Assembly (NCBI GenBank): GCA_946221915.1
Contig: CAMIKG010000050.1
Span: 1 to 35,592 of the forward strand
Length of the DNA: 35,592 nt
Origin: an uncultured Erwinia sp.
Lineage (GTDB): Bacteria > Pseudomonadota > Gammaproteobacteria > Enterobacterales > Enterobacteriaceae
Direction of reading: 5' to 3'
Under the pieces are notes generated by a model. The model was not told the origin of the DNA, ran no database searches, and was given only the letters and a program-made list of their open reading frames with translations. Of the stretch, positions 13,456 to 22,166 are shown piece after piece. Both the position numbers and the translations under genes were made by a program. Every line of letters starts with the position of its first letter. Position 1 is the stretch's first letter.

Positions 13456-14925
13456 ATGTTAAGTTTTGATCCTGATAAAGTCACTTTGCCCGCAGGACAT
13501 TATATCAACGGCGCTCATCAGCGCGGCGCGGGCAATTCGCTGCTGGTGCAACGTCCCTCCGATGGTAAACCGGCTGCGGAATTAGCCGAGGCGGACGCCA
13601 GCCTGGTTGATGATGCGGTCACGCTGGCGCAGCGCGCGGTCACCGGCAGCGGCTGGGCCAGCTGCCCGCCACGTCAGCGTGGGGCAGTGTTGCGCCGCTG
13701 GGCGGATCTGATCGCCGCCGACAGCGAACTGCCACAGCTGGAAGCTCTGGGCTCCACGCGTCCGATTCATGATGTGATTCACCACGAAATCCCCTTCACC
13801 GCAGAAGCCATCCGTTTCTACGCCGAATGTGCAGACAAATTCAGTGGCGATGTGCTGCCGACGCGCGCCGCCAGTCTCGGCATGCTGGTGCCGGAACCTT
13901 ACGGGGTCATCGGTGCGATTACCCCATGGAATTTTCCGCTGTCGATGGCGTCCTGGAAATGTGGCCCGGCGCTGGCGGCAGGTAATGCGGTAGTGCTGAA
14001 ACCGTCGGAACTGACGCCGTTCTCCACCGTGCGTATGGCGGAGCTGGCGGTGGCGGCCGGGCTGCCCGCTGGCGTGCTGAATATTGTGCAGGGCAGTGGC
14101 GCCGTGACCGGCAGCGCACTGGTAGCGCACCCGCTGGTGCGCAAAGTCTCCTTTACCGGATCGACGCAAACCGGCGCACGCATTATGAGTGACGCCGCGT
14201 TTAACGGCATGAAGCCCGTCACGCTGGAGCTGGGCGGCAAAAGCCCGCAACTGGTGTTTGATGACGCGGGGGATATCGATGAGGTGGCGGGGCGTATTCT
14301 GCGCGGCTTTACCGCCAACGGCGGCCAGGCCTGCGTGGCGGGCACACGGTTAATTGTCCAGCGCGGCATTGCGCCACAGCTGATCGACAAACTGACCCAG
14401 CTATGTCGTGGTTTTCGCCCCGGTGTCACCTGGGATGAGCGCAGTCGCTATGCGCCGCTGATCGATGCGCGCCAGGCGGAAAAAGTGCAGCAGGTAGTGC
14501 GCAGCGCCTGTCTGCAGGGCGCTGAAATTCTGGTGGGCGGCGAGCGGTTTGCCGACACCGGCAACGGCTACTTCTGGCAGCCGACGCTGCTGGCGGGGGT
14601 CACCCAGCACAGCCCGGCAGTGCAGGAAGAGATCTTTGGCCCGGTGCTGACGGTACAGGTGTTTGATGACGAAGCCGAAGGGCTGGCACTGGCCGCGCAC
14701 CCCACTTATGGCCTGTGTTGCGGCGTCCATACCAAAAACATCGACCGCGCGCTGCGCGCCATGCGTGGTATCGCTGCCGGTACGGTATGGATTAACCGCT
14801 ATGGCCGTTCCGGCGACTTTATCGTTCCCACCGGTGGTTTCCAGGGCTCCGGCATTGGCAAAGATTTAGGGCGGCAGGCGTTTGAAGCCTGCCAGCGCTA
14901 CAAGAGTGTACTGATCGATTTTTAA
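13456..14925 (+). CDS. Aldehyde dehydrogenase (PuuC/betaine-aldehyde type)
   Basis: This 489-residue NAD(P)-dependent enzyme oxidises an aldehyde, probably an aminoaldehyde made by the amine oxidases of this operon. The ALDH fold is complete: Asn159 in TPWNFP, FTGSTQTG near 233, Glu258 in LELGGKSP and the nucleophile Cys293 in NGGQACVAGTR. It lacks the second cysteine seen in GabD. The start at 13456 has an AAGGG ribosome site 7 nt upstream. Starts at 13363, 13420 and 13432 lack one, and 13363 precedes the predicted transcript. It is the first gene of the operon. PuuC is the nearest named relative that comes to mind, but orthology is not claimed. Confidence 0.9.
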   Translation: MLSFDPDKVTLPAGHYINGAHQRGAGNSLLVQRPSDGKPAAELAEADASLVDDAVTLAQRAVTGSGWASCPPRQRGAVLRRWADLIAADSELPQLEALGSTRPIHDVIHHEIPFTAEAIRFYAECADKFSGDVLPTRAASLGMLVPEPYGVIGAITPWNFPLSMASWKCGPALAAGNAVVLKPSELTPFSTVRMAELAVAAGLPAGVLNIVQGSGAVTGSALVAHPLVRKVSFTGSTQTGARIMSDAAFNGMKPVTLELGGKSPQLVFDDAGDIDEVAGRILRGFTANGGQACVAGTRLIVQRGIAPQLIDKLTQLCRGFRPGVTWDERSRYAPLIDARQAEKVQQVVRSACLQGAEILVGGERFADTGNGYFWQPTLLAGVTQHSPAVQEEIFGPVLTVQVFDDEAEGLALAAHPTYGLCCGVHTKNIDRALRAMRGIAAGTVWINRYGRSGDFIVPTGGFQGSGIGKDLGRQAFEACQRYKSVLIDF

Positions 14926-14958
14926 TCCTGTGACATCCCACTTTGACGAGGTAGCGCA

Positions 14959-15627
14959 ATGGCTGTGTTTAAACCGAAATACATCACCTTCGACTGCTAC
15001 GGCACCCTGATCAACTTCGATATGGCGGGCGCGGCGGCGACCCTGTTCGCGGATCGCGTCAGCGCGGAAAAGATGACGGCGTTTACCACTGATTTCGCCC
15101 GCTATCGCCTGGACGAAGTGCTGGGCGCTTTCAAACTCTATCCGCAGGTGGTGGCGAACGCGCTGTTCCGCACCTGCAACAAGTGGGGCGTGGAGTGCAC
15201 CCAGCAGGATTGCGACGCGGTGATGACCGCCTGCGCCAGCTGGGGCCCACATCCTGATGTCCCGGCCGGTCTGGCGAAACTGGCGCAGGCGTTTCCGCTG
15301 GTGCTGCTGACCAACTCCACCGACGAGCTGATTAAAAACCATGTGCCGCGTCTTGGTGCGCCGATTCATCTCACCATCACCGCCGAAGAGGTCGGTGCGT
15401 ACAAACCGCAGATGAAAGGCTTTGAATACATGCTGGAGAAGCTGAACTGCCGTCCCGACGAAATCCTGCATGTCTCCTCCAGCTTCCGCTATGACCTGAT
15501 GACCGCCCACGACCTGGGGATCACCCATAAAGCGTGGGTGGCGCGCGGCCATGAACCGGCTAATCCGTTCTATGGCTACAGCGAAATCAGCGATATCGGC
15601 GGTCTTCCGGCGCTGGTTGGGCTCTGA
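14959..15627 (+). CDS. Haloacid dehalogenase type II family protein (HAD superfamily)
   Basis: This 222-residue HAD-fold hydrolase has nucleophile Asp12 in FDCYGTL. A Tyr stands where phosphatases have their second Asp, a mark of the 2-haloacid dehalogenase subgroup. Motif II is LLTNST, the motif III lysine lies in YKPQ, and motif IV is HVSSSFRYDLMTAHDLG. Members are often annotated as L-2-haloacid dehalogenases, yet several sit in amine or amino acid catabolic clusters with no known role in dehalogenation. The GAGGT ribosome site and 33-bp gap place it second in the operon, before the PuuB-like oxidase. Its real substrate is unknown. Confidence 0.88.
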   Translation: MAVFKPKYITFDCYGTLINFDMAGAAATLFADRVSAEKMTAFTTDFARYRLDEVLGAFKLYPQVVANALFRTCNKWGVECTQQDCDAVMTACASWGPHPDVPAGLAKLAQAFPLVLLTNSTDELIKNHVPRLGAPIHLTITAEEVGAYKPQMKGFEYMLEKLNCRPDEILHVSSSFRYDLMTAHDLGITHKAWVARGHEPANPFYGYSEISDIGGLPALVGL

Positions 15628-15642
15628 GGCAGGAGTACGGCG

Positions 15643-16920
15643 ATGAAACTGGAATCCTTCTGGCAGGCAACCGCGCCCGATTTTGTCGGTGCGGCAACCG
15701 ATGATCTGCCCGCAACGGCAGATGTGGTGGTGATTGGCGGTGGCTTTACCGGCATCTCGGCTGCGCTCAGCCTGGCGCGCAGCGGCATCAACGTGGTGCT
15801 GCTGGAGGCGGCGCAGGTGATGAGTCAGGCTTCCGGGCGCAACGGCGGTCACTGTAATACCGGCGTGGCGCAGAACTTTGCCGCGCTGGTTAACAGCCAC
15901 GGTGTGGAACAGGCCAGCCGCTACTATCGCGCCTACGCCGATGCAGTGAGCTATGTGCAGCAACTGGTGGAAGAGGAGCAGATTGACTGTGATTTCCGCC
16001 GCTGCGGCAAGCTGAAGCTGGCAAGTAAAGCTTCGCACCTGGCGGGACTGAAGGCGGCGTGCGAGATGATGAAACGCCATGTTGATCCTGATGTCGAGCT
16101 GCTGAGCGCCGACGAGGTGCGCCGTGAGATCGATTCCACCCGTTTTCACGGCGGACTGCTGCAGCAACATGGCGGTCAGATGCATATGGGCAAATTTGGT
16201 ATCGGCCTCGCCAACGTGGCGGCGCGCAGCGGGGCAAAAATCTATCCGTATACCCCGGTGACGGGCCTGACACGGCTGGACGGATATCGCCATCGCGTCA
16301 GCACTGCCAGGGGCGAGATTGTCGCAGAGAAGGTGCTGATGGCGACTGGCTGCTCCAACATCGGCCCGTTCGACTGGTTTCAGCGCCGCATTATCCCGGT
16401 CGGCAGCTTTGTGGTGGTAACCGCGCCGCTGGAAGCCGGTTTGCTGCAGCAACTGCTGCCGCATAACCACACCTATGTCACCTCGCTGAATCTCGGTAAC
16501 TACATTCGCACCACCCAGGACAACCGGCTGGTGTTTGGTGGCCGGGCGCGTTTTGCCATCAGCAGCCCGACCTCGGATGCGCGCAGCGGTGAAGTGCTGA
16601 AAAACGGCATGCAGAAGATGTTCCCGGCGCTGACCGCGCCACAGATCGACTACTGCTGGGGCGGGCTGGTGGATATGACCGCTGACCGTCTGCCGCATGC
16701 CGGTGAGCATGACGGCGTGTTCTATTCGCTGGGCTACAGCGGGCATGGCACCCAGATGTCGGTGTGGATGGGGCGGGTAATGGCGGATCTGATCGCGGAG
16801 AAAGCTGATGCTAACCCGTGGCAGCGCAACAGCTGGCCAGCCGTGCCGGGCTACTTCGGCAAACCCTGGTTTTTGCCGGTGGCGGGCTTGTACTACAAGG
16901 CGATGGATCGGCTCTCCTGA
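15643..16920 (+). CDS. FAD-dependent oxidoreductase, PuuB/OrdL-like (DAO family)
   Basis: This is a 425-residue flavoprotein of the D-amino acid oxidase (DAO) family, closest in pattern to gamma-glutamylputrescine oxidase. The dinucleotide-binding motif is VVVIGGGFTGISAAL at residues 28-42, followed by SQASGRNGGHCNTG. The C-terminal flavin motif is YSLGYSGHGTQMS. It should oxidise a C-N bond, releasing ammonia or an amine, an aldehyde or ketone, and H2O2. The aldehyde dehydrogenase two genes upstream is a natural partner. It lies 15 bp after the HAD gene with ribosome site GCAGGAG. A 626-codon frame on the opposite strand is a shadow. Confidence 0.9.
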   Translation: MKLESFWQATAPDFVGAATDDLPATADVVVIGGGFTGISAALSLARSGINVVLLEAAQVMSQASGRNGGHCNTGVAQNFAALVNSHGVEQASRYYRAYADAVSYVQQLVEEEQIDCDFRRCGKLKLASKASHLAGLKAACEMMKRHVDPDVELLSADEVRREIDSTRFHGGLLQQHGGQMHMGKFGIGLANVAARSGAKIYPYTPVTGLTRLDGYRHRVSTARGEIVAEKVLMATGCSNIGPFDWFQRRIIPVGSFVVVTAPLEAGLLQQLLPHNHTYVTSLNLGNYIRTTQDNRLVFGGRARFAISSPTSDARSGEVLKNGMQKMFPALTAPQIDYCWGGLVDMTADRLPHAGEHDGVFYSLGYSGHGTQMSVWMGRVMADLIAEKADANPWQRNSWPAVPGYFGKPWFLPVAGLYYKAMDRLS

Positions 16921-16952
16921 GTCATTTAACGTTTACTTTTGAGGGTGTGCAG

Positions 16953-18560
16953 ATGAGTAAATTTCGCAAAGAATTTAGCCGGGTTAACCCCGCGCTGTCG
17001 CAGGCGATCAATGACGTGTCGATCTCGCGCCGTGGCGTGATGAAGCTGCTGTCGGCAGGGGCAGTGATGAGCACCGGTCTGCTGGGATTCCCTGACTTCA
17101 GCTTCGCCGCCGCTGAAACGCCGGTGGCGGGCGGCAAACTGCGCGCCGCGCTGGCGAACTCCTCCGCCAGCGATACCCTCGACCCGGCGAAGGGCAGCAA
17201 CAGCGGTGACTACTGCCGTCAGTTCATGTTCTACAGTGGCCTGACCGAACTGGATAAAAACCTGATGCCGCAACCGGCGCTGGCGGAGTCGTTTGAAAGC
17301 AGCGATGGCCTGCTGTGGCAGATCAAACTGCGTTCAGGCGTCACCTTCCACGACGGCAAAGCGCTGACCAGCGAAGATGTCATTTATTCCCTGAGCCGCC
17401 ATAAAGATCCGGCAGTGGCCTCTACGGCCATCACGCTCGCCTCACAAATGAAAACATTTAAGGCGATCAGTCCTGTCGAGCTGGAAATCACCCTGGAGCA
17501 GGCCAACTTTGACCTGCCCGCCATTCTTGCCACCAGCGCCTTCCTGATAGTGCAAAACGGCACCAAAGATTTCAGTAAAGGCATCGGCACCGGACCGTTC
17601 ATGCTGAAATCCTTCCAGCCTGGCGTGCGCACCGTCGGCAGTAAAAACAAAAACTACTGGAAACCGGGCCTGCCGCATCTTGATGAAGTGGAGCTGATGG
17701 GTGTCACCGATCCGGCGGCGCGCGTCAATGCGCTGATGTCCGGCGATTTGCATATGGTGTCGACGCTGTCAGCGAATGATGTGAAACGCCTGAAGCAGAG
17801 TGGCAAATTTGGCATTCTGGAAAGCAAGTCTGGTATGTACAGCAACCTTATCCTGCGCACCGATCAGGCGCCGGGCAGCAACCCGGACTTTGTGCTGGCA
17901 ATGAAGTACCTGCAGCCACGCGAAATGCTGCTGAAAACCGTGATGCAGGGCTACGGCACTATCGGCAATGACACCCCGGTGCCACCGTGGCATCCGCTGT
18001 TTAACAAGGATATCCCGCAGCGTCCGCTGGATGTGGAGAAAGCCAAATTTCATCTGAAAAAAGCCAATATGATTGGCGCGAAAGTGGAGATTATCACCAC
18101 GCCGAACATCGAAGGATCTGTGGAGGGCGGTCAGCTTATCCAGCAAATCGGTCGTGCTGCTGGCCTCAATGTACAGGTACGCCGCGTTCCCTATGACGGC
18201 TACTGGTCAACGCACTGGATGAAAGATCCGGTAGGTTACGGCTCGATTAACCCGCGTCCAACGCTGGACATGCTGTTCTCGCAGTTTTACCGCTCCGATG
18301 CACCATGGAATGAATCCGGCTGGAAAAACACCCAGTTTGACCAGCTGGTGACGGCGGCGCGTGGCGAGCAGGATCAGGCGAAACGCAAACAGATGTATGG
18401 CGACATGCAGCAGCTGGTGTATGACCACTGCGGCACGCTGATCCCGGCGTTTATCAGCAGCATGGACGGGCACAGCAGCAAAGTGAAAGGGGTTGAAGCC
18501 TGGCCATCGGGCATGATGATGGGTTATCGCTTCCATGAGTATGCCTGGCTGGCTTCCTGA
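16953..18560 (+). CDS. ABC transporter binding protein, family 5 (peptide/opine type), Tat-exported
   Basis: This 535-residue periplasmic binding protein belongs to the DppA/OppA/NikA class (SBP_bac_5). The N-terminus has a twin-arginine motif SRRGVMK at residues 25-31, then a hydrophobic stretch and an AxA cleavage region near 50-54, so export by the Tat system is likely. Internal family features include DPAKGSNSGDY, LTELDKNLMPQPALAESFE and VTFHDGKALTSEDV. The start follows GAGGG. An in-frame start at 16818 lies inside the previous gene and is rejected. The family takes peptides, nickel, opines and other N-containing compounds, and the ligand here is unknown. Tat export suggests it folds in the cytoplasm. 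Confidence 0.92.
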   Translation: MSKFRKEFSRVNPALSQAINDVSISRRGVMKLLSAGAVMSTGLLGFPDFSFAAAETPVAGGKLRAALANSSASDTLDPAKGSNSGDYCRQFMFYSGLTELDKNLMPQPALAESFESSDGLLWQIKLRSGVTFHDGKALTSEDVIYSLSRHKDPAVASTAITLASQMKTFKAISPVELEITLEQANFDLPAILATSAFLIVQNGTKDFSKGIGTGPFMLKSFQPGVRTVGSKNKNYWKPGLPHLDEVELMGVTDPAARVNALMSGDLHMVSTLSANDVKRLKQSGKFGILESKSGMYSNLILRTDQAPGSNPDFVLAMKYLQPREMLLKTVMQGYGTIGNDTPVPPWHPLFNKDIPQRPLDVEKAKFHLKKANMIGAKVEIITTPNIEGSVEGGQLIQQIGRAAGLNVQVRRVPYDGYWSTHWMKDPVGYGSINPRPTLDMLFSQFYRSDAPWNESGWKNTQFDQLVTAARGEQDQAKRKQMYGDMQQLVYDHCGTLIPAFISSMDGHSSKVKGVEAWPSGMMMGYRFHEYAWLAS

Positions 18561-18574
18561 TAAGGAGAACGGCA

Positions 18575-19528
18575 ATGAACCGGTACATCCTCAGACTGAT
18601 TGCGCGGCGCATTGGCGCTGGCCTGTTAACTCTGCTGATCGTCTCAGCACTGGTGTTCCTGATCACCAGCCTGCTGCCAGGCGATGCAGCGCAGATGATC
18701 CTCGGCCAGAGCGCCACGCCGGAAACGGTCGCCGCACTGCGCCAGCAGCTCGGCCTCGATCAGCCGCTGGTAATGCGTTACTTCAGCTGGCTCGGTGGCA
18801 TGCTGCAGGGGGATTTTGGTACTTCGTTCGCCAGTAATCTGCCGGTGACCCAGCTGGTGGCACAGCGTATCCCCGCCACCTTCCAGCTGGCGGCGACCAC
18901 CACGCTGGTCTCGGTGCCGCTGGCGCTGGTGATTGGCATTGCGGCGGCGATGAAACGCGGCTCCCGGCTGGACCGTGTGCTGGTGCTGGTCACCATGTCG
19001 GTCGTGGCGGTGCCGGAGTTCCTCGTTGCCACCATCGCAGTGATTATCTTTGCGGTAAAACTGCAGTGGGTGCCCGCGATGTCGATTGGCTCGCCGGAGC
19101 AGGATCTGTGGGGCTTTCTGCGCACCTATGCGCTGCCGGTGCTGACGTTGTGTTGTGTGATTGTGGCGCAGATGGCGCGGATGACGCGTGCGGCGATTAT
19201 CAATCAGATGGACAGCCCGTATCTGGAGATGACGCTGCTGAAAGGCGTCTCCCCGCTGCGCGCTATGCTGCGCCATGCGTTACCGAATGCAGTGGGACCG
19301 ATTGCCAACGCGGTGTCGCTGAGCCTCTCCTATCTGTTTGGTGGCGTGATCATTATTGAGAGTATTTTCAGTTATCCCGGGCTGGCCAGCCAGATGGTGG
19401 ATGCGGTCAGCAACCGCGATCTGCCGGTGGTGCAGCTGTGCGTGATGTTTTTCGCCACCTGTTATCTGGTGCTGCTGCTGGCGGCGGACATCCTGACTAT
19501 CGCATTTAATCCGAAGTGGAGAGGCTGA
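18575..19528 (+). CDS. ABC transporter permease, DppB-like
   Basis: This 317-residue inner-membrane permease is the first of the pair in this family-5 importer. The N-terminus (NRYILRLIARRIGAGLLTLL) and the LLPGDAAQMILGQSATPETVAALRQQ-type periplasmic segment are typical of DppB/OppB. The cytoplasmic EAA loop (LLKGVSPLRAMLRHALPNA) lies near residue 220. About six transmembrane helices are visible. It lies 14 bp after the binding protein gene with an AAGGAG ribosome site. Its stop overlaps the next start in TGATG. Confidence 0.93.
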   Translation: MNRYILRLIARRIGAGLLTLLIVSALVFLITSLLPGDAAQMILGQSATPETVAALRQQLGLDQPLVMRYFSWLGGMLQGDFGTSFASNLPVTQLVAQRIPATFQLAATTTLVSVPLALVIGIAAAMKRGSRLDRVLVLVTMSVVAVPEFLVATIAVIIFAVKLQWVPAMSIGSPEQDLWGFLRTYALPVLTLCCVIVAQMARMTRAAIINQMDSPYLEMTLLKGVSPLRAMLRHALPNAVGPIANAVSLSLSYLFGGVIIIESIFSYPGLASQMVDAVSNRDLPVVQLCVMFFATCYLVLLLAADILTIAFNPKWRG

Positions 19529-20379
19529 TGACTATCCTGATGCTACCCTGGCGCGTGATGCAGTCACTGACGGTGGCGGGGCGAACTGGCCTGCTGATCA
19601 CCCTGTTCTGGATCTTTATGGCGCTGTTTGGCGCGTCGCTGGCGCCGCATAACCTGGAAGAGATTGGCGGCGGCCCGATGTTCAGCAGCTACAGCGCCGA
19701 GTTCTGGTTCGGCACCGACTATCTTGGCCGCGACATTCTCAGCCGCATTCTGTATGGCGCGCGCTATTCGATTGGCCTGGCGCTGACCGCCGCGCTGCTC
19801 GCCAGCCTGGTCGGCACGTTGCTGGCGCTGCTGGCGGCGGTGACCGGTCGCTGGCTGGAGGAGATCCTTGGCCGTATCAACGATGCGATGCTGATCCTGC
19901 CAGGGAAAATTCTGGCGCTGATGATCGTCGCGGTGTTTGGCTCCTCGCTGCCGATGCTGATTATTACCGCCGTCTTTACCTACTGGCCGGGCGCCTACCG
20001 TATCGCCTACGCCATGGCTGCCGGTCTGCGCTCAATGGATTATGTGCAGGCATCGCGGCTGCGCGGCGAAAGCCGCTGGTATATCGCCATCCACGATATT
20101 TTGCCGAATATGCTGCACCCGATGCTAACCGATTTCGGCCTGCGCTTTGTCTATATCGTGCTGATGCTGAGCGGCCTGAGCTTCCTTGGCCTCGGCGTAC
20201 AGCCTCCTTATGCGGACTGGGGCACGCTGGTGCGCGAGAACCTGCAGGGGCTGTTTGATGGTTCTCCTGCGGTGCTGATGCCAGCAGTAGCGATTGCCAG
20301 CCTGACCATCGGCGCCAACCTGTTTATCGACAGTCTGCAGGCGATGCGTCCCATCAACTGGACGAAGGGGGTTGCATGA
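19528..20379 (+). CDS. ABC transporter permease, DppC-like
   Basis: This is the second permease of the importer, 283 residues. The DppC/OppC signature FGTDYLGRDILSRILYGARYS lies near residue 65, and the EAA loop RLRGESRWYIAIHDILPNML near 175. The ATG overlaps the upstream stop (TGATG) and is preceded by GGAGAGG. A GTG start at 19516 is possible but would bury the ribosome site. The stop overlaps the ATPase start in ATGA, so stoichiometric translation is likely. Confidence 0.93.
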   Translation: MTILMLPWRVMQSLTVAGRTGLLITLFWIFMALFGASLAPHNLEEIGGGPMFSSYSAEFWFGTDYLGRDILSRILYGARYSIGLALTAALLASLVGTLLALLAAVTGRWLEEILGRINDAMLILPGKILALMIVAVFGSSLPMLIITAVFTYWPGAYRIAYAMAAGLRSMDYVQASRLRGESRWYIAIHDILPNMLHPMLTDFGLRFVYIVLMLSGLSFLGLGVQPPYADWGTLVRENLQGLFDGSPAVLMPAVAIASLTIGANLFIDSLQAMRPINWTKGVA

Positions 20380-22049
20380 ATATTATGCCGCACATTGCAC
20401 GTCCCGTGGTGGCGGTGGAAAACCTGCGGGTGACGGCGCAGGCCGACGACGGTCATCAGGTGACGCTGGTATCTGATATCCGCTTCAGCGTGCAGAAAGG
20501 CGAAGTGCTGGCGCTGATTGGTGAGTCCGGCTCCGGCAAAACCACCATCGCGCTGGCGCTGATGGGGTATGCCCGCCACGGCTGCCGCATCGCAGAGGGG
20601 CACATCCACGTTGCCGGAACCGATGTCACGGCGCTGACACCGGCGCAGCTGTGCGCCTTTCGCGGCAACAAAGTGGCCTATATCGCCCAGAGTGCGGCGG
20701 CGTCATTTAATCCGGCGATGAAAATTATCGATCAGGTGATCGAGCCGGTGGTGATCCACGGCCTGATGAGTCGTGGTGATGCGCAGCGCAAAGCGCTGGA
20801 GCTGTTCCGCGAGCTGGCGCTGCCCAATCCGGATACCATTGGCGAACGCTATCCGCATCAGGTATCCGGCGGCCAGCTGCAGCGCCTGATGACGGCGATG
20901 GCGCTGATCGGCGACCCGGAAGTGGTGATCCTCGACGAACCGACCACGGCGCTGGATGTCACCACCCAGGTGGAGGTGCTGAAAGCCTTCCGGCGCGTGG
21001 TACGCCAGCGCGGCACTACCGCAATATATGTCAGCCACGATCTGGCGGTGGTGGCGCAGATGGCGGACCGGATTCTGGTGCTGCTGAAAGGGGAGATGGC
21101 CGAGTATGGCGCCACCGATGCGCTGCTGCAGGCGCCGCAGGCGCAGTACACCCGGCTACTGCTGGATGCCGCGCGGCAGAAGAGCCGCGACACGTCATGG
21201 CACAGTGACAGTGCAGAGCTTCATCCGCTGCTGGAAGTGCGCGATCTCAGCGCCGGTTATGGTCCACGGGACGGCGACGGCCAGCCGAAAGTGAAAATTC
21301 TGCAGGATATTAATTTTAAACTGTTTCGTGGCCAGGCAATCGGTATTATCGGAGAATCTGGTTCCGGCAAAACCACACTGGCGCATGCCATTGCCGGGAT
21401 CAACGCACCATCCAGCGGCCATATCCTGTTTAATGGTCACTATATCGCGCCGGCACTGCAGCAGCGGCCAGAGAATGAGCTGCGCCGGATTCAGTACGTG
21501 TTCCAGATGGCGGACACTGCGCTTAATCCGGCGCACAGCGTGGCGGCGATTCTGGCGCGTCCGCTGAAACTGTTTCATGGGTTACGCGGCGTGGCGCTGG
21601 AAAAACGCGTGCTGGAACTGCTCGATCTGGTGCGTCTGCCGCGCAGCGTGATGTCTCGCCGTCCGTGGGCGCTTTCCGGTGGCCAGAAGCAGCGCGTGAA
21701 CCTGGCGCGTGCGCTGGCGGCGGAACCGGATCTGATTCTGTGCGATGAAGTCACTTCCGCGCTGGATACCGTGGTCGCTGCGGCGGTACTGGATTTGATC
21801 ACCGATCTGCGCCGCGAACTGGGACTGTCGGTGCTGTTTATCAGCCACGATCTGCATGCGGTGCGTTCGGTATGCGATGAAATTATTGTAGTGAAAAGTG
21901 GCCGTATGGTGGCGCAGGTGGCGCGCGCCGATTATGACAAAGCGTCCAGCGATCTCTACTATGAGCGCCTGAAACGCGCGGTGCCGGAGTTGCGCCAGGG
22001 CTGGCTGGATGAGCATGAAGATTTCGATATCGCCAACGGTCAGCACTAA
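20376..22049 (+). CDS. Double-domain ABC ATPase (DppD-DppF fusion type)
   Basis: This 557-residue protein joins the two ATPases of a peptide-type importer in one chain. Domain 1 has Walker A GESGSGKTT near residue 50, signature VSGGQLQRL near 165 and Walker B VVILDEPTTALDV. Domain 2 begins near residue 290 with Walker A GESGSGKTTL, signature LSGGQKQRV and Walker B LILCDEVTSALD. Fusions of this sort are known, for example GsiA and YejF. The start overlaps the permease stop. Two repeat hairpins follow the stop codon before the next gene, the only sizeable gap in the operon. Confidence 0.93.
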   Translation: MNIMPHIARPVVAVENLRVTAQADDGHQVTLVSDIRFSVQKGEVLALIGESGSGKTTIALALMGYARHGCRIAEGHIHVAGTDVTALTPAQLCAFRGNKVAYIAQSAAASFNPAMKIIDQVIEPVVIHGLMSRGDAQRKALELFRELALPNPDTIGERYPHQVSGGQLQRLMTAMALIGDPEVVILDEPTTALDVTTQVEVLKAFRRVVRQRGTTAIYVSHDLAVVAQMADRILVLLKGEMAEYGATDALLQAPQAQYTRLLLDAARQKSRDTSWHSDSAELHPLLEVRDLSAGYGPRDGDGQPKVKILQDINFKLFRGQAIGIIGESGSGKTTLAHAIAGINAPSSGHILFNGHYIAPALQQRPENELRRIQYVFQMADTALNPAHSVAAILARPLKLFHGLRGVALEKRVLELLDLVRLPRSVMSRRPWALSGGQKQRVNLARALAAEPDLILCDEVTSALDTVVAAAVLDLITDLRRELGLSVLFISHDLHAVRSVCDEIIVVKSGRMVAQVARADYDKASSDLYYERLKRAVPELRQGWLDEHEDFDIANGQH

Positions 22050-22050
22050 G

Positions 22051-22140
22051 CCTTTTCTCCCCCACGCGCTGGGGCAGGGCAGGGAGAGGGAACAGCAACG
22101 CCATACTTTACCTTTCCCCACTTGCTGAGGCAGGGCAAAA
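22051..22140. repeat. REP-like intergenic palindromes inside the operon
   Basis: A CCTCTCCC...GGGNAGGGC-type element occurs twice in tandem (about 22053-22096 and 22108-22140). A related element lies after phnK at about 35538-35582. Copy A and the phnK copy share CTCCC, CAC, GGGG, AGGGC and GGGAACA in the same order. Such elements fold as hairpins and are commonly scattered between genes in enterobacteria. Here they split the transporter genes from the downstream enzymes and may affect mRNA stability or partial termination. Confidence 0.75.
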
Positions 22141-22166
22141 ACAAACCAAACGAGGTAACACAGGCA

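Noticed and set aside
14866..16746. 626-codon open frame on the minus strand
   Set aside because: It lies antisense to the HAD and PuuB-like genes, which have clear family motifs and ribosome sites. Long antisense frames are expected in GC-rich coding DNA.
13456..16920. Putrescine (Puu) pathway
   Set aside because: PuuC- and PuuB-like genes are present, but the glutamate-putrescine ligase PuuA, the hydrolase PuuD and the importer PuuP are not. The transporter is of a different class.
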